Part shown: piece by piece, positions 12,235 to 21,931 of the stretch
Position numbering within the stretch: position 1 is the stretch's first letter
How the letters are laid out: each line of letters starts with the position of its first letter
Assembly: GCA_020744425.1 (NCBI GenBank)
Contig: JAGMUV010000015.1
Span: forward strand, 1,426,001 to 1,490,000
Direction: 5' to 3'
Source: Dactylonectria macrodidyma
Lineage: Eukaryota > Ascomycota > Sordariomycetes > Hypocreales > Nectriaceae
Length of the DNA: 64,000 nt
The notes under the pieces: generated by a model
The model's database searches: none
Seen by the model: the letters and a program-made list of their open reading frames with translations, nothing else
What the model was told of the DNA's origin: nothing
Translations under genes and position numbers: made by a program

Positions 12235-13833
12235 ATGCATCTCAAATTTATCTTTCACTTCTTAGTAGCTTTTATAAGCTTCGAGACAGCAACCTCGTTG
12301 GAATGCAATTCAAGCCTGATTCCGTACCCCACCACCCCAGGCGTTGAAGTCCAGTCACTTACAGCGGTGCCGGTGACCAACTTCAGCCGCAGCATCAACG
12401 AGCAATATGTTTCGCACTATCCCCAAAACCTCACGTCTCTCAACTTTTGCAACGTCAGCATAAGTTACACACACCCAGGGCAACACGATACTGTCAATAT
12501 CCAGATCTGGCTTCCCGATTCTTGGAACGGGAGGTTCCTCGGGACGGGTGGTGGAGGCTTTGCGGGAGGCGAAATCCAGCGCGGCTCACTTGCACTTGGG
12601 GTATCGCAGGGATACGCGACAGTGGCTACGGATGGTGGGCATGATCGATCTTTCGGTATTGCAACTGCCCCCTGGGCCCAGGTCTCACCCTTCAATGTGG
12701 ACCAGTACGCCGTGCATAACTTTGCTTCAATCTCCCTACTCGATATGACGGTGCTCGGCAAATCATTAACCACGACCTTTTATGGCTCTGAGCCACGATA
12801 CAGCTACTGGAATGGTTGTTCAACAGGCGGAAGGCAAGGCTTTATGCTTGCCCAACGATATCCAGGATCGTACGACGGCATCCTGGCTGCTGCGCCTGGG
12901 ATTAACTGGGATCGAATGCTCGCCGCTACTGTGTATCCGCAGGTGGTGATGAACAATCTCAGCTATTACCCCAGCGCATGCGAACTGAACGCGATATCAT
13001 CCTCCATAGTCGCAGCGTGTGATGGGGATGATGGTGCTGAGGATGGAATCTTGTCTGCACCATGGCTATGTAACTTCAACTATAGTTCCATTGTCGGTAC
13101 GACTGTCACCTGTGAGGACGGCAATACTCTTGATATCACCTCGGCCGCGGTGCAGATTGCTGAAAGTGCATACAATGGCCCCAAGTCCTCATCGGGCGAG
13201 CAACTCTGGTTCGGACCTACGCCTGGTAGCCCTCTGACTGTGGCGACTGGTTTAGCTGTCACTACCTGCACGGACAACCGCAATTGCACTGTGGCCCCCA
13301 ATCCCATCGGATATGACTGGGTGCGCCTATTCGTGGACAGGAATCCCGATTTCACTCTGGACTCTGTGTCGACGCAGGAGCAGTTCGAGCGCCTCATCCA
13401 TGCCAGTGAGCAGCAGTACCTATCAATCATTGGTACTTCAGATCCTGACCTGAGCGCCTTCAAGGCAACTGGCGGGAAGATTATCACCTGGCACGGTCTG
13501 ATGGACGAGATTGTTCCCTCGAAGGGCACCACGGATTACTACAGCCGGGTTGAGGCCCTGGACCCAGATGTCAGGTCATTCTTCAAGCACTTCGAGGCTC
13601 CAGGTGTGGAGCACTGCTATCTGGGGGTTGGTCCATTTCCAGGAGAGAGCTTTCAAGCTTTAGTCAGATGGGTTGAGGACGGGGAATCTCCCGAGGTCCT
13701 ATCTGCAAGGAGTGAAGCAACCGACGGGACAGTGCGGCGGCGGAATTTGTGCCCTTGGCCATTGGAAGCCCTGTACAAGGGGGGGGATCCAGCACTGGCA
13801 GAATCCTTCGAGTGTGGTATTGGTGAGGCTTAG
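12235..13833 (+). CDS. Secreted tannase / feruloyl esterase
   Basis: An extracellular serine esterase that would cleave gallate or hydroxycinnamate esters of plant material. It is a single exon of 532 aa, the usual family length. The ATG at 12235 was chosen because it starts a signal peptide (MHLKFIFHFLVAFISFETATS). The nucleophile motif is NGCSTGGRQG, with the serine directly following a cysteine as in the CS-D-HC arrangement of the tannase family; the matching acid lies in WHGLMDEIVPSKG and the histidine in GVEHCYLG, next to the second cysteine. A calcium-site-like Asp-rich loop (DGDDGAEDGIL) precedes. Many N-glycosylation sequons occur. Whether it prefers tannin or feruloyl esters is not decidable here. 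Confidence 0.95.
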   Translation: MHLKFIFHFLVAFISFETATSLECNSSLIPYPTTPGVEVQSLTAVPVTNFSRSINEQYVSHYPQNLTSLNFCNVSISYTHPGQHDTVNIQIWLPDSWNGRFLGTGGGGFAGGEIQRGSLALGVSQGYATVATDGGHDRSFGIATAPWAQVSPFNVDQYAVHNFASISLLDMTVLGKSLTTTFYGSEPRYSYWNGCSTGGRQGFMLAQRYPGSYDGILAAAPGINWDRMLAATVYPQVVMNNLSYYPSACELNAISSSIVAACDGDDGAEDGILSAPWLCNFNYSSIVGTTVTCEDGNTLDITSAAVQIAESAYNGPKSSSGEQLWFGPTPGSPLTVATGLAVTTCTDNRNCTVAPNPIGYDWVRLFVDRNPDFTLDSVSTQEQFERLIHASEQQYLSIIGTSDPDLSAFKATGGKIITWHGLMDEIVPSKGTTDYYSRVEALDPDVRSFFKHFEAPGVEHCYLGVGPFPGESFQALVRWVEDGESPEVLSARSEATDGTVRRRNLCPWPLEALYKGGDPALAESFECGIGEA

Positions 13834-14751
13834 CGACTCCAGGGAAGGTGGTCTACTAGTTAGAACGAATGCAAGACAGGGTGCAAGGGGAGTAGTCCCA
13901 CCATCCAACTGCTTGATCCCAGTGAAGCCTAGGAGGATGAAAATAAAAATGGTTAGTTAACTCGTAAATTAAACATCTCAGTGTAAAATGGGTCTGGAGC
14001 TCGGCGCCATGAGCTCGAAGATCTTCAGTCCTCTACAGTCCCAGCTAAGCATATCCCCTCCCATTCAGCGTCGCCACATGCTAAAGTCATCGACTCAGGG
14101 GTGAGCCAGCTAGATCTCCCCAGAGTTCTCAGCTGGCGTCCGACCGTTCTGCCGACACAAACCCCATGACCGGTTTATGCATTGATAACCCGACCGTTAC
14201 ACTAAGAATCTGAGGAGCTAAACAAGTCTTGACCTCGAAATCTATCGGCGCCACGTTTCCACATGCTTAGAAATACAAGAAATGCGAAACCAGCAGCGAT
14301 CAGCACCTAGAATCCATATCAGGGTCCTATTTGTCATCGGACTAGCCAAGAACACATACTCGGAGTTCACATCATCCCGTATCTCGAATTCATTTAACTT
14401 GTGCAATGGCTTGAGAAACCGGTGGCTAGTGTTCTTGGCATAGTAAGACATTGACTTTGCTGCGCCTCCCTCCCCGCTGCCACAATCAAGGAATCTCAAC
14501 TACCCCCTACGGCCGCGTGGACAATCATCCCAAGCCCCGTCCAGTCTTTTGTTTTTTCAGCTCCATCCAGCCTTGGTAAGTTTCGGCAGAATGAAACTAG
14601 GCCAGCGTGATTCTCATCGACTAGAAGTCGTAGCATATAAATACCCCTCCAAGTCGCGTCTGATTAAAGGCGAGAAATCTCATCGCATCATCAAACTTCT
14701 TCTCCTTCTACAGTATCCTCATCCTCACCCAACTTGTATCTTTTCATCTAA
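13834..14751. other. Intergenic, upstream of alcohol dehydrogenase
   Basis: About 0.9 kb without a recognised gene. A pyrimidine-rich stretch at about 14697-14735 is typical of fungal transcription starts. The minus-strand frame at 14242-14499 has no recognisable content. Confidence 0.5.
14635..14643 (+). promoter_or_regulatory. TATA-like box upstream of alcohol dehydrogenase
   Basis: TATAAATA occurs about 115 bp before the ATG at 14752 and is followed by a CT-rich leader, the usual layout of a strongly expressed fungal gene. No experiment supports it. Confidence 0.45.
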
Positions 14752-15942
14752 ATGATGGCACGCAACTTGACACTAAATTCCACCATGCGGGGAGTCATGT
14801 GGGAAGGAGTATTGCAAAATGTTGCTATTCGGGACCTTCCCGTCCCGAATATCACTGCCCCCACCGATGCTCTCGTTCGCGTTCGATACGCAGGTATCTG
14901 CGGAACGGATATCCATATCACCAATGGATACTCTCCCAGGCAGGATGCCGCGTGGAGTCTTGGCCATGAAGCCATGGGGATTGTCGAGTACATCGGCAAT
15001 GCAGTAAACGAAGTCTCAGTGGGGGACTACGTCGTCGTTCCAGATGGAGTGCATACTGCCTCGTTCGAAATGGTACCGGAAGGAATGGAATGGTACGCCA
15101 CCCAGTTGGGTGGCGCCCAATGTAAGTCGCCTCGAGTCCTCTCAGTTGTACAGTGTTGAAACTAATGTATTACGTGGCAATTAGCTGAGTACGTGCGTGT
15201 TCCCCATGCCGACTACAACTTGATCCCAATCCCCGACTCGGATACCCTGAACTCCACCCGGGAAATCGATTACTTGTTCGTCGGTGATATTTTTGCCACC
15301 GGCTGGACGTCTCTCAACTTTGCTGGGTTCGAAAGTGGCGACACAGTGGCCATCTTCGGCGCAGGCCCTGTTGGCCTCCTTGCCACGCACTCTGCTCTGA
15401 TTCGCGGTGCATCGAAAGTGTATGTGGTCGATTACGTTCCAGACCGCTTAGCACTTGCGGCCTCTATTGGTGCTATACCTATCGACTTTACTACATCCGA
15501 CCCGGTGGAGCAAATCTTGGCCTTGGAGCCAGACGGTGTTCGACGGTCGATTGACGCAGTAGGGTTCGAGGCAGTCAATGCAACACTCGACGTCCAAACC
15601 GACATCGTCATCCGAAACATGGTTGCCGTCACTGGGTACAATGGGGGTTTAGGTGGAGTTGGCGTTTATGAGAACCTCGATGGCCTCGGGGAAAGCCGTA
15701 CAGGAACACATATCCCTTCCCACATTAAATTTCCTATTTCAGAGTTCTTCTTCAAAGGATTGAGTTGGGGAAACGGACCAGTGGATGTGAAACTGGTGGC
15801 ACCAGAGCTTGTGAGGCTTATCAACGAGGGGAAAGCGAGACCCAGCTTCATCATCAGCAGTGTGGTTGGGATTGAGGAAGCGCCGGATGCATATCGACGG
15901 TTTACTAACAAGGAGGAAATTAAGGCTGTCATCCGTTTCTAG
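14752..15942 (+). CDS. Zinc-type alcohol dehydrogenase (MDR family)
   Basis: An NAD(P)-dependent medium-chain dehydrogenase, 375 aa, from exons 14752-15121 and 15185-15942. The catalytic-zinc region is visible: YAGICGTDIHITNG supplies the cysteine, and WSLGHEAMGIVE the His-Glu pair. The nucleotide-binding site is VAIFGAGPVGLLATHSALI, and VYVVDYVPDRL is the following strand with its acidic end. The lobe that normally carries four cysteines for the structural zinc is shortened here (after GDYVVVPDG) and has none, as in a fungal subgroup related to glutathione-independent formaldehyde dehydrogenases. It follows the esterase on the same strand. Substrate unknown. Confidence 0.92.
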
Positions 15943-17164
15943 TTGATGGTTCGCATGCACCTGCACCCCGAACTAGTTGGATGCCCCCAAAGTGTGACGG
16001 TCAACACTTTCAACTATAAAATACTACATCACCCCTTGCACTTTAGAGCAGTAGTGCAAGGAGTATAATCAGCTAAAGGCTAAGAGTCCGCAGGTTAAGC
16101 AATTATCTATAACTATTGCATTATTTACGCACTAGAGCAATTTTTTTAACATTCCTTCTTATTATAAGCAGAATTACCTAGAATTATATAGAACTATAGT
16201 CTATTTTATAGGGATTCTATATAAGAACTTATTATCTCTAAAGCTATTAATCCTTTATCTTTATCTTTATATTATTAAAGGAAGATATATAAATTAGGTA
16301 AATATAATTAAATAGAGTATCTAATATTAAGCTATTAAGCGTTTTTATATAAAAGATAGTTATATAACTTAACATAGTCTAGAAATCCTAGTATAAGAGA
16401 TTAGTAATAATTATATTTTCTATAATGCTTTATAACTTATAAATAGTAATAGTATAGTCTATAATTAGAGAGAACTGGGTATAAGTGCAGAAAGTGGCTC
16501 TAGAAAGGAAGTCCCTCTTTACAGGGAGAATCGGGACAATCTTCCTACTATCAAGGGTGGTTAGGAACACCGGTCCGTTATAATTGTCAAACTCCATTAT
16601 GACAACACAGGGAGGGTTTTGAATTGGGTCAACCCCGGGTGCCCAGCCGATGTCGTAAACTGTACCGCGAGCGCCGTTCAGATCCAGGGCTAATCGAGAA
16701 ACTTATTTATCCCTGTCTGCACCAAACCCTCATTATTCGGGAAAACTTATGGATTAATGTAGAGTCAGCCTTCGGCTGAATTAACCCAGAGCGAATGGTT
16801 CAAGTTTGCAAGGGTACCAGGCTGTATACCACATAGTTCAATAGTATACACCATGTCTGATAACGTATCCTTGATTAAAATAAAATAAAAAAGACCCATT
16901 TTCGTAGCAGTGAACAAGTTTTCCAAGCCTATGCGCTTATTACGTCATCTGTGGCTACTCGTAACAGTTGTTTAAGGTTAGACTGCAGTGTCACGTGCCG
17001 GATGATTCACGGCGATCAATGTAGGGCCAAAGACGGCCCGTTAATAACCCAGTCACTCAATAAATTGAAAGGCCCTTTGCCTGTGCCCGCTCCCGGGCGC
17101 GATTACCAACAAGGACAACCAATACCAAAGTTGGTAATAACCCAGCCGGATACGTTTTTCTACA
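15943..17164. other. Intergenic with AT-rich segment
   Basis: A short inverted repeat (CCTTGCACT ... AGTGCAAGG) at 16035-16061 lies just past the dehydrogenase and could be a 3' RNA structure. From about 16090 to 16465 the sequence is very TA-rich with no coding potential, like RIP-mutated repeat DNA. From 16470 to 17164 composition is normal but nothing coding was recognised. Confidence 0.5.
16090..16465. repeat. AT-rich RIP-like block
   Basis: About 375 bp strongly enriched in TA and AT with stops in every frame, sharply bounded by normal DNA. This is the look of a short repeat remnant altered by repeat-induced point mutation. I could not identify its source. Confidence 0.5.
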
Positions 17165-19554
17165 ATGTCCACCCAAAAGGTATTACCGCCGCGTCGGCGG
17201 CGAAGGACTCAGCTAGCATGCAATCCCTGCCGTGCTCGCAAGACTGGCTGCGATGGGCGCCGGCCAGTCTGTACTTCGTGCAGCGTGAAAGCATTGGGAG
17301 ACCAGTGCGCCTACCAGGAGAGAGCCTTAAGCTCCAAAACCCTGTGAGTCTCTTTGCTGTTTGGACAGCCCTTCCTGACCTCTCGCAGAACTCTTTCGGA
17401 CGTCAACAGCCGACTTCAAAGCTTAGAAGTAAAAGTCCGAGGGGATCCGCACCTGCGCCGGCATGTCGCTGGTGCCCCCCTCGCGTCTGGCAGTATTCAG
17501 TTCCTGTATTTGGCCAATGTCTTTACAAGGCTGACCTGAGCTGTAGCCGCAATTCCAGTTCCTTCGGAGCCAAGCGTGATGCATCAATCGCATGACGCGG
17601 AGGAGGGGATTGTATACGGCCCATCCTCAAACATTTCTTTCCTCCAGGAGGTAATCCAACTGCAAGACCCTGAGATTGACATGACACAACCTTCCCAGTC
17701 AACAGTTTGTCCCAAGGAAAGAACCATGCCAGACCTCCTAGGTTTCACTGTAGTCCAGTCGCCTAGTCTCGCTCGCGATGTGGATCCTGTCTCACTCCCG
17801 GAGCGTCAGTTTGCAGACGCGCTTTTTCGTTGTTTCTGGGATTTTATACATCCAGTCTTCCCTATATTGCACCGACCGTCCTTTGCTACCATGTACGACC
17901 ATTTATGGCAGCAAGTCATGCCTTCAGCTTACCATTACAAGCAAACGAACGATGACGTCGTCTTTCACGCGACACTCAACATGGTCTTGGCCCTTGGATG
18001 CCAACGCAGCGAACAAATTCCTTCAGCGCAGAGAAACCAGTTTGCCGATTCATTTTACAGACGATCTCTTCGGCTGATTTCTATCGAGACCCTTGATTTC
18101 TCATCATTACAAATAGTGCAACTGCTTCTTCTACGAGCAATCTATCTGCATTACACGACATATGCCGATCGTTGTTGGAACATGGTTGGTGTTGCTCTGA
18201 GAGTGGCGCAGGGTCTCGGCTTGCACTTGGAGCAGACCGCCTCGTCTAAAAACCAACTAAAACGAGAAATGAGGCGCAGAGTTTGGCACAACTGTGTTGC
18301 TTTGGATCGGTACCTTCCACGGCATCCATGGGCCTTCATAATCCACTGACTGTTTTCAGGCTCTCAGCTACGACTTTCGGCCGGCCTGTCCTTCATTGCA
18401 GGCCGCATACTATTCCATTACCTGAGCCTATTGATGACGAATACCTATCAGAATTCGAGGAAGGCTGTCAACCTGAGAACTCTCCGTCTCGCATAGCCTT
18501 CTTCATATACAACATGAAGCTATTCGACGTTCTGGACGAGATTCTGCGCAAATTCTACTCGCATGGGTACCAAAACCTAGCCCAGGATGGAACAGTCGCA
18601 TCTTCTCAATATCTGAGCGATGTTCCTAGGTTATGCTCGGAATTAGACCAATTTGTCGAGGGTTTGCCTGGTCATCTTAAAGCTGACCGTGACATGGGAG
18701 CTGTTGAAGATGAATCTGCAAGTTGCTTCCATATGCAAGCCATGATTTTGAAATCGAGGTATAGTACAACCTGAGCCGTAATGGAGCAGCTCTCACTATG
18801 GATAGGGTTTTGTACATACGGCTTCTGCTGCTACGGCCCTCGCTTCTCATCGAAACACGACGAAGCGTTTCGAATCAACGTTCGATCAACAACAATACGA
18901 CTCGTTCTCTTCAAAGGTCCTATCTCAGGGAAATAAATCGTTTATGCGTATCGACTTGCCATGAAGTCCTCGAGGAGGTCCATCGAAACCTGGGTAGCTT
19001 AAGACAGACTTCAGCATGGCACACGTTGCTCTGTAATGCCCCTCCCACCCTCCGGGCGTAGAGCTCCACGTACAATCGGAAGCTTACATGTGCGTCATAG
19101 TTACTTTCGGAGCTGCATCGACCCTTCTCGCCGCCAGTCTCTGCCCCGATTTGGAAGTCAACCTGGATCTTGACCCCGCTAAAACTTCCTGGGAGAGAGC
19201 CTTGCAAATATTCGAGTTTCACAAGTCACACGTTGAATCCGCAGCAAAGGGCATAGAAGCACTGGGAAGATATCGCCTGCGATTTTCCACATTTGCGAAA
19301 AAAGGTAAGTGAGGAGATTCGCGGTAAAATAAGGTAAGCTAGGCGCAATTATACAATATCCTAATGATTTTATAGATCAGTCCGTCGACTCCAACGACGG
19401 CCAAATCGCCGGTCCTACACTCTTCGATGCTGCTTCCGCTGTCGATGAAAGCTGGCTAACAGGAATGGCTGAGGACTTCAATGAATTTTTCACCTCGGAC
19501 TCGCTTGAGCAAAGCTGGCTCAGCTCTCAAGGCATTGATTGGGTCATGCAATAA
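17165..19554 (+). CDS. Zn2Cys6 transcription factor (regulator 2)
   Basis: A nuclear regulator of 684 aa. Seven exons fit exactly: 17165-17343, 17389-17492, 17547-18309, 18360-18758, 18806-19032, 19101-19304 and 19376-19554. The N-terminal cluster is C-x2-C-x6-C-x6-C-x2-C-x8-C with basic RARKTG and follows a run of five arginines. LSDVNSRLQSLEVKV forms the dimerisation coil. The fungal middle homology domain spans about residues 150-420, with FWDFIHPVFPILHRPSF, GVALRVAQGLGLHLE, REMRRRVWHNCVALDR and TTFGRP, the typical order. The C-terminus is acidic with aromatics (DESWLTGMAEDFNEFF), likely an activation domain. It lies between the dehydrogenase and the hydrolase, so it may be a pathway-specific regulator. 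Confidence 0.93.
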
Positions 19555-19645
19555 TGTAGCATAAATCAGGCACACCTTTTTGAAGAGCGGGTTTCATCAA
19601 CAATACCACGTCATTGCTTCGTTGGAACACGTCCTTAGTATCCTT

Positions 19646-20464
19646 CTACTGGCTAAGCAACTCCAATAGTTTCTTTGCAAACACTTCGGGAACAATCATA
19701 TAGCCTAGATGGCCGCCAGGAATCCTCAGAACTTCCTTGCCTGTCTGTCCGGCGATGGCCTTGATTGGTCCCACACCTGGCCCATCGCCGCTATCCTCTC
19801 CCGCGACGAGGATCAATTTCTCTTTCGCTTTGACAAGGGCTTCAACATCAACTGGGGCGCCGGTGTACTGTCTCAGCTCAAATTCAAACCAAAAGAGGCA
19901 ATTTGCGCGGATCTCGTCGCCGCGTTTTGCATCCATGCAGTAACGCATCATATTCGAATCAGGGCCCTCGGACAGACCTGAGGTGAAGGCATCCATGGCT
20001 GCATCAGGACCATGAGCTCTAAATATGCTATAGACGTGGTTGATGAGTCCGTAGGCCTGCAGCTGGAACTGCTCGGGAAGAACGGAAAAGGCGGGGGGCT
20101 CGTGTGCGATGAGCGTTGCCACACACTTGGGATGACTGGCCAGCAGCTGTTGGGCAACGACGGCGCCGGACGAAGTTCCGAATACAATGGCGGTCCCGTT
20201 GCGAGAAAGGTGCACGATCAGTCGCTGGGCATCGTCGGCGTCGGTCTGCAGGCGGTGTTGGAAGTCTTGCTGGCCGACGAGAAAGCTTTGCGAGTATCCG
20301 CGGCGGTCCCAGCACACAACAGTGAAGTGGGCGGCGAGAAATTGGGCAGAGGGGTGGAAGACGCTGCCCCGGCCGTCGGCACCGGGTACGAAGAGGAGAA
20401 GGGGACCGTCCAAGCCGAATGTCTCGTAGTGGAGAACGGCGCCGGGAACGATGAGCTCGGGCAT
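19646..20464 (-). CDS. Alpha/beta hydrolase
   Basis: A single-exon enzyme of 272 aa, convergent with regulator 2 (91 bp between stop codons). The strand order of the fold is clear: LLLFVPGADGRGSVFHP (oxyanion loop), VVCWDRRGYSQSF, then the nucleophile elbow IVFGTSSGAVVAQ with serine in G-T-S-S-G. The catalytic acid is probably in LILVAGEDSGDGP and the histidine in RIPGGHLGYM. There is no signal peptide, so it acts inside the cell. Substrate is unknown; the family covers esterases, C-C hydrolases and dehalogenases. It resembles fungal hydrolases of small esters or lactones. Confidence 0.9.
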   Translation of the reverse strand: MPELIVPGAVLHYETFGLDGPLLLFVPGADGRGSVFHPSAQFLAAHFTVVCWDRRGYSQSFLVGQQDFQHRLQTDADDAQRLIVHLSRNGTAIVFGTSSGAVVAQQLLASHPKCVATLIAHEPPAFSVLPEQFQLQAYGLINHVYSIFRAHGPDAAMDAFTSGLSEGPDSNMMRYCMDAKRGDEIRANCLFWFEFELRQYTGAPVDVEALVKAKEKLILVAGEDSGDGPGVGPIKAIAGQTGKEVLRIPGGHLGYMIVPEVFAKKLLELLSQ

Positions 20465-21931
20465 GGTTGCTGTGGGGGACGAAGGATAGAGGGAGAAGAA
20501 TGATGGGGGGACACAAAGGACACTGGTAGCGTTCTTGCCGAGCGGAGCAGTTTCTGCCCTCTGATAGTGGTCAGTCCGCCCATGATATATCTCAACTACG
20601 GTAAACTGAACTTTTTCTCCCCGAGGTGCTGGGGAGATAAATCGTCATTCTCATATCTGGAACTTGGTTCCCCTTGGAGCGTCGTGGAGATAAGGAGCGA
20701 TTCCTATTGGCTGGAATGATATTTCCATTTTGCCCTCCCGCCCCAAAAGCCGAGGCCTCTGTCACGAATGAGGGGTTTTTAGGTCAATCTCACCCCCTAT
20801 GACTAAGTGTTGGATACGCGGTGTGTCTATAGTAAAGATTAGGGATAGCCAGATAAATGTAGATCAATTCTTGATGATATGTTTGGTTAACTATTCTTGT
20901 TGTGCTTGTTCTTATTGACTCTCGTCTCCACTTTCCTCTAAAGCAGAGTTTTATATCATCTTCAGCCATATGTGACGGTCGGGCTTACACTAGGGCTCTA
21001 GGGTAGGTCTAAGGCGTGTAGTGTTTATAATCTAGTGGATCAGGACGTTATAATAAGTAATATAGGTCATAGTCTGATAATAGTAGAATAGTAGATTCAA
21101 TATAACTAAGTATATTAATAGTTAGTAAGGCTATCTTTATAGAAGTACTAAATGAATAACTTATACTTATATACTAATAGTATCCTATTAGGCTTATTAA
21201 GTAAGAGTGAGTTTAACCTTATGGCTTACTAAGCGCTAGTAAGTTCAGTCTTACGGCTTATCTTAAATAAGTGAGCTAGGTATATAAGCTTACTTATATA
21301 AGGTGCCACGGCCCATGTCATGACCGGGCGGTCAGGACCGGCAATATGTACACATAATGACAGGCTCCTAGGGAACCAGAAGATGAGTCAGCCCAGGTCT
21401 GACGAATCAGGATAGGAGTGATAAGACTCACAATCCACCTTGGCGTGGGGATGAACCCCTTGTTGTTCTTCTTCCAGCACCACATAACTTCATCCTGATC
21501 CTCTGGCAGGTCCATGTTGGCGGAGTATACTCCACCGGAACGAAACGCCGTGAACGCAAGGCCTCCTTGATCCACAGAGGAGGTAAGTGACGCTGCTGAC
21601 CACGGATTCTTGCCGGGGAAATGGAGGGGCGAAAGTGCCGCCAGCATAAAGCGCCAAACGGGTGAAGGCAGGTTCTTGCAAGCATATGCGTTTCTGCATG
21701 TCAAAGAAAGATCAATGCTAGGCCTTGACAAGAAACACAAACCTATCCCCCGTAGAATAACAGTATAGCGGGAGTGACAAATAATCAAGATAGTACTCAG
21801 TCTGCGATAATGATTACATGGGGGCTACAAAAAAGCAGGACGCTCCTCCAGCCTTGAAGTGCTAAGATGCATCAAGTATACCCTGAGCCGACAGCTCTAT
21901 GAGGGTACGAGAGATACACCTACCCATATCC
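20465..21931. other. Intergenic, AT-rich segment and an unidentified frame
   Basis: The stretch about 20990-21300 is TA-rich and may be a mutated solo LTR: it starts after TGTGACGGTC at 20971 and ends near GGCCCATGTCA at 21318. No matching target duplication was found, so this stays weak. On the minus strand 21318-21788 is an open frame of 156 codons with a piece KNLPSPVWRFMLAALSPL and LPEDQDEVMWCW that looks protein-like, but I recognise no family and see no clear start; it may be a truncated gene end. Confidence 0.4.

Noticed and set aside
20971..21318. Candidate solo LTR (TGTGACGG ... CATGTCA)
   Set aside because: No target-site duplication found and no second copy in the window; kept only as AT-rich sequence.
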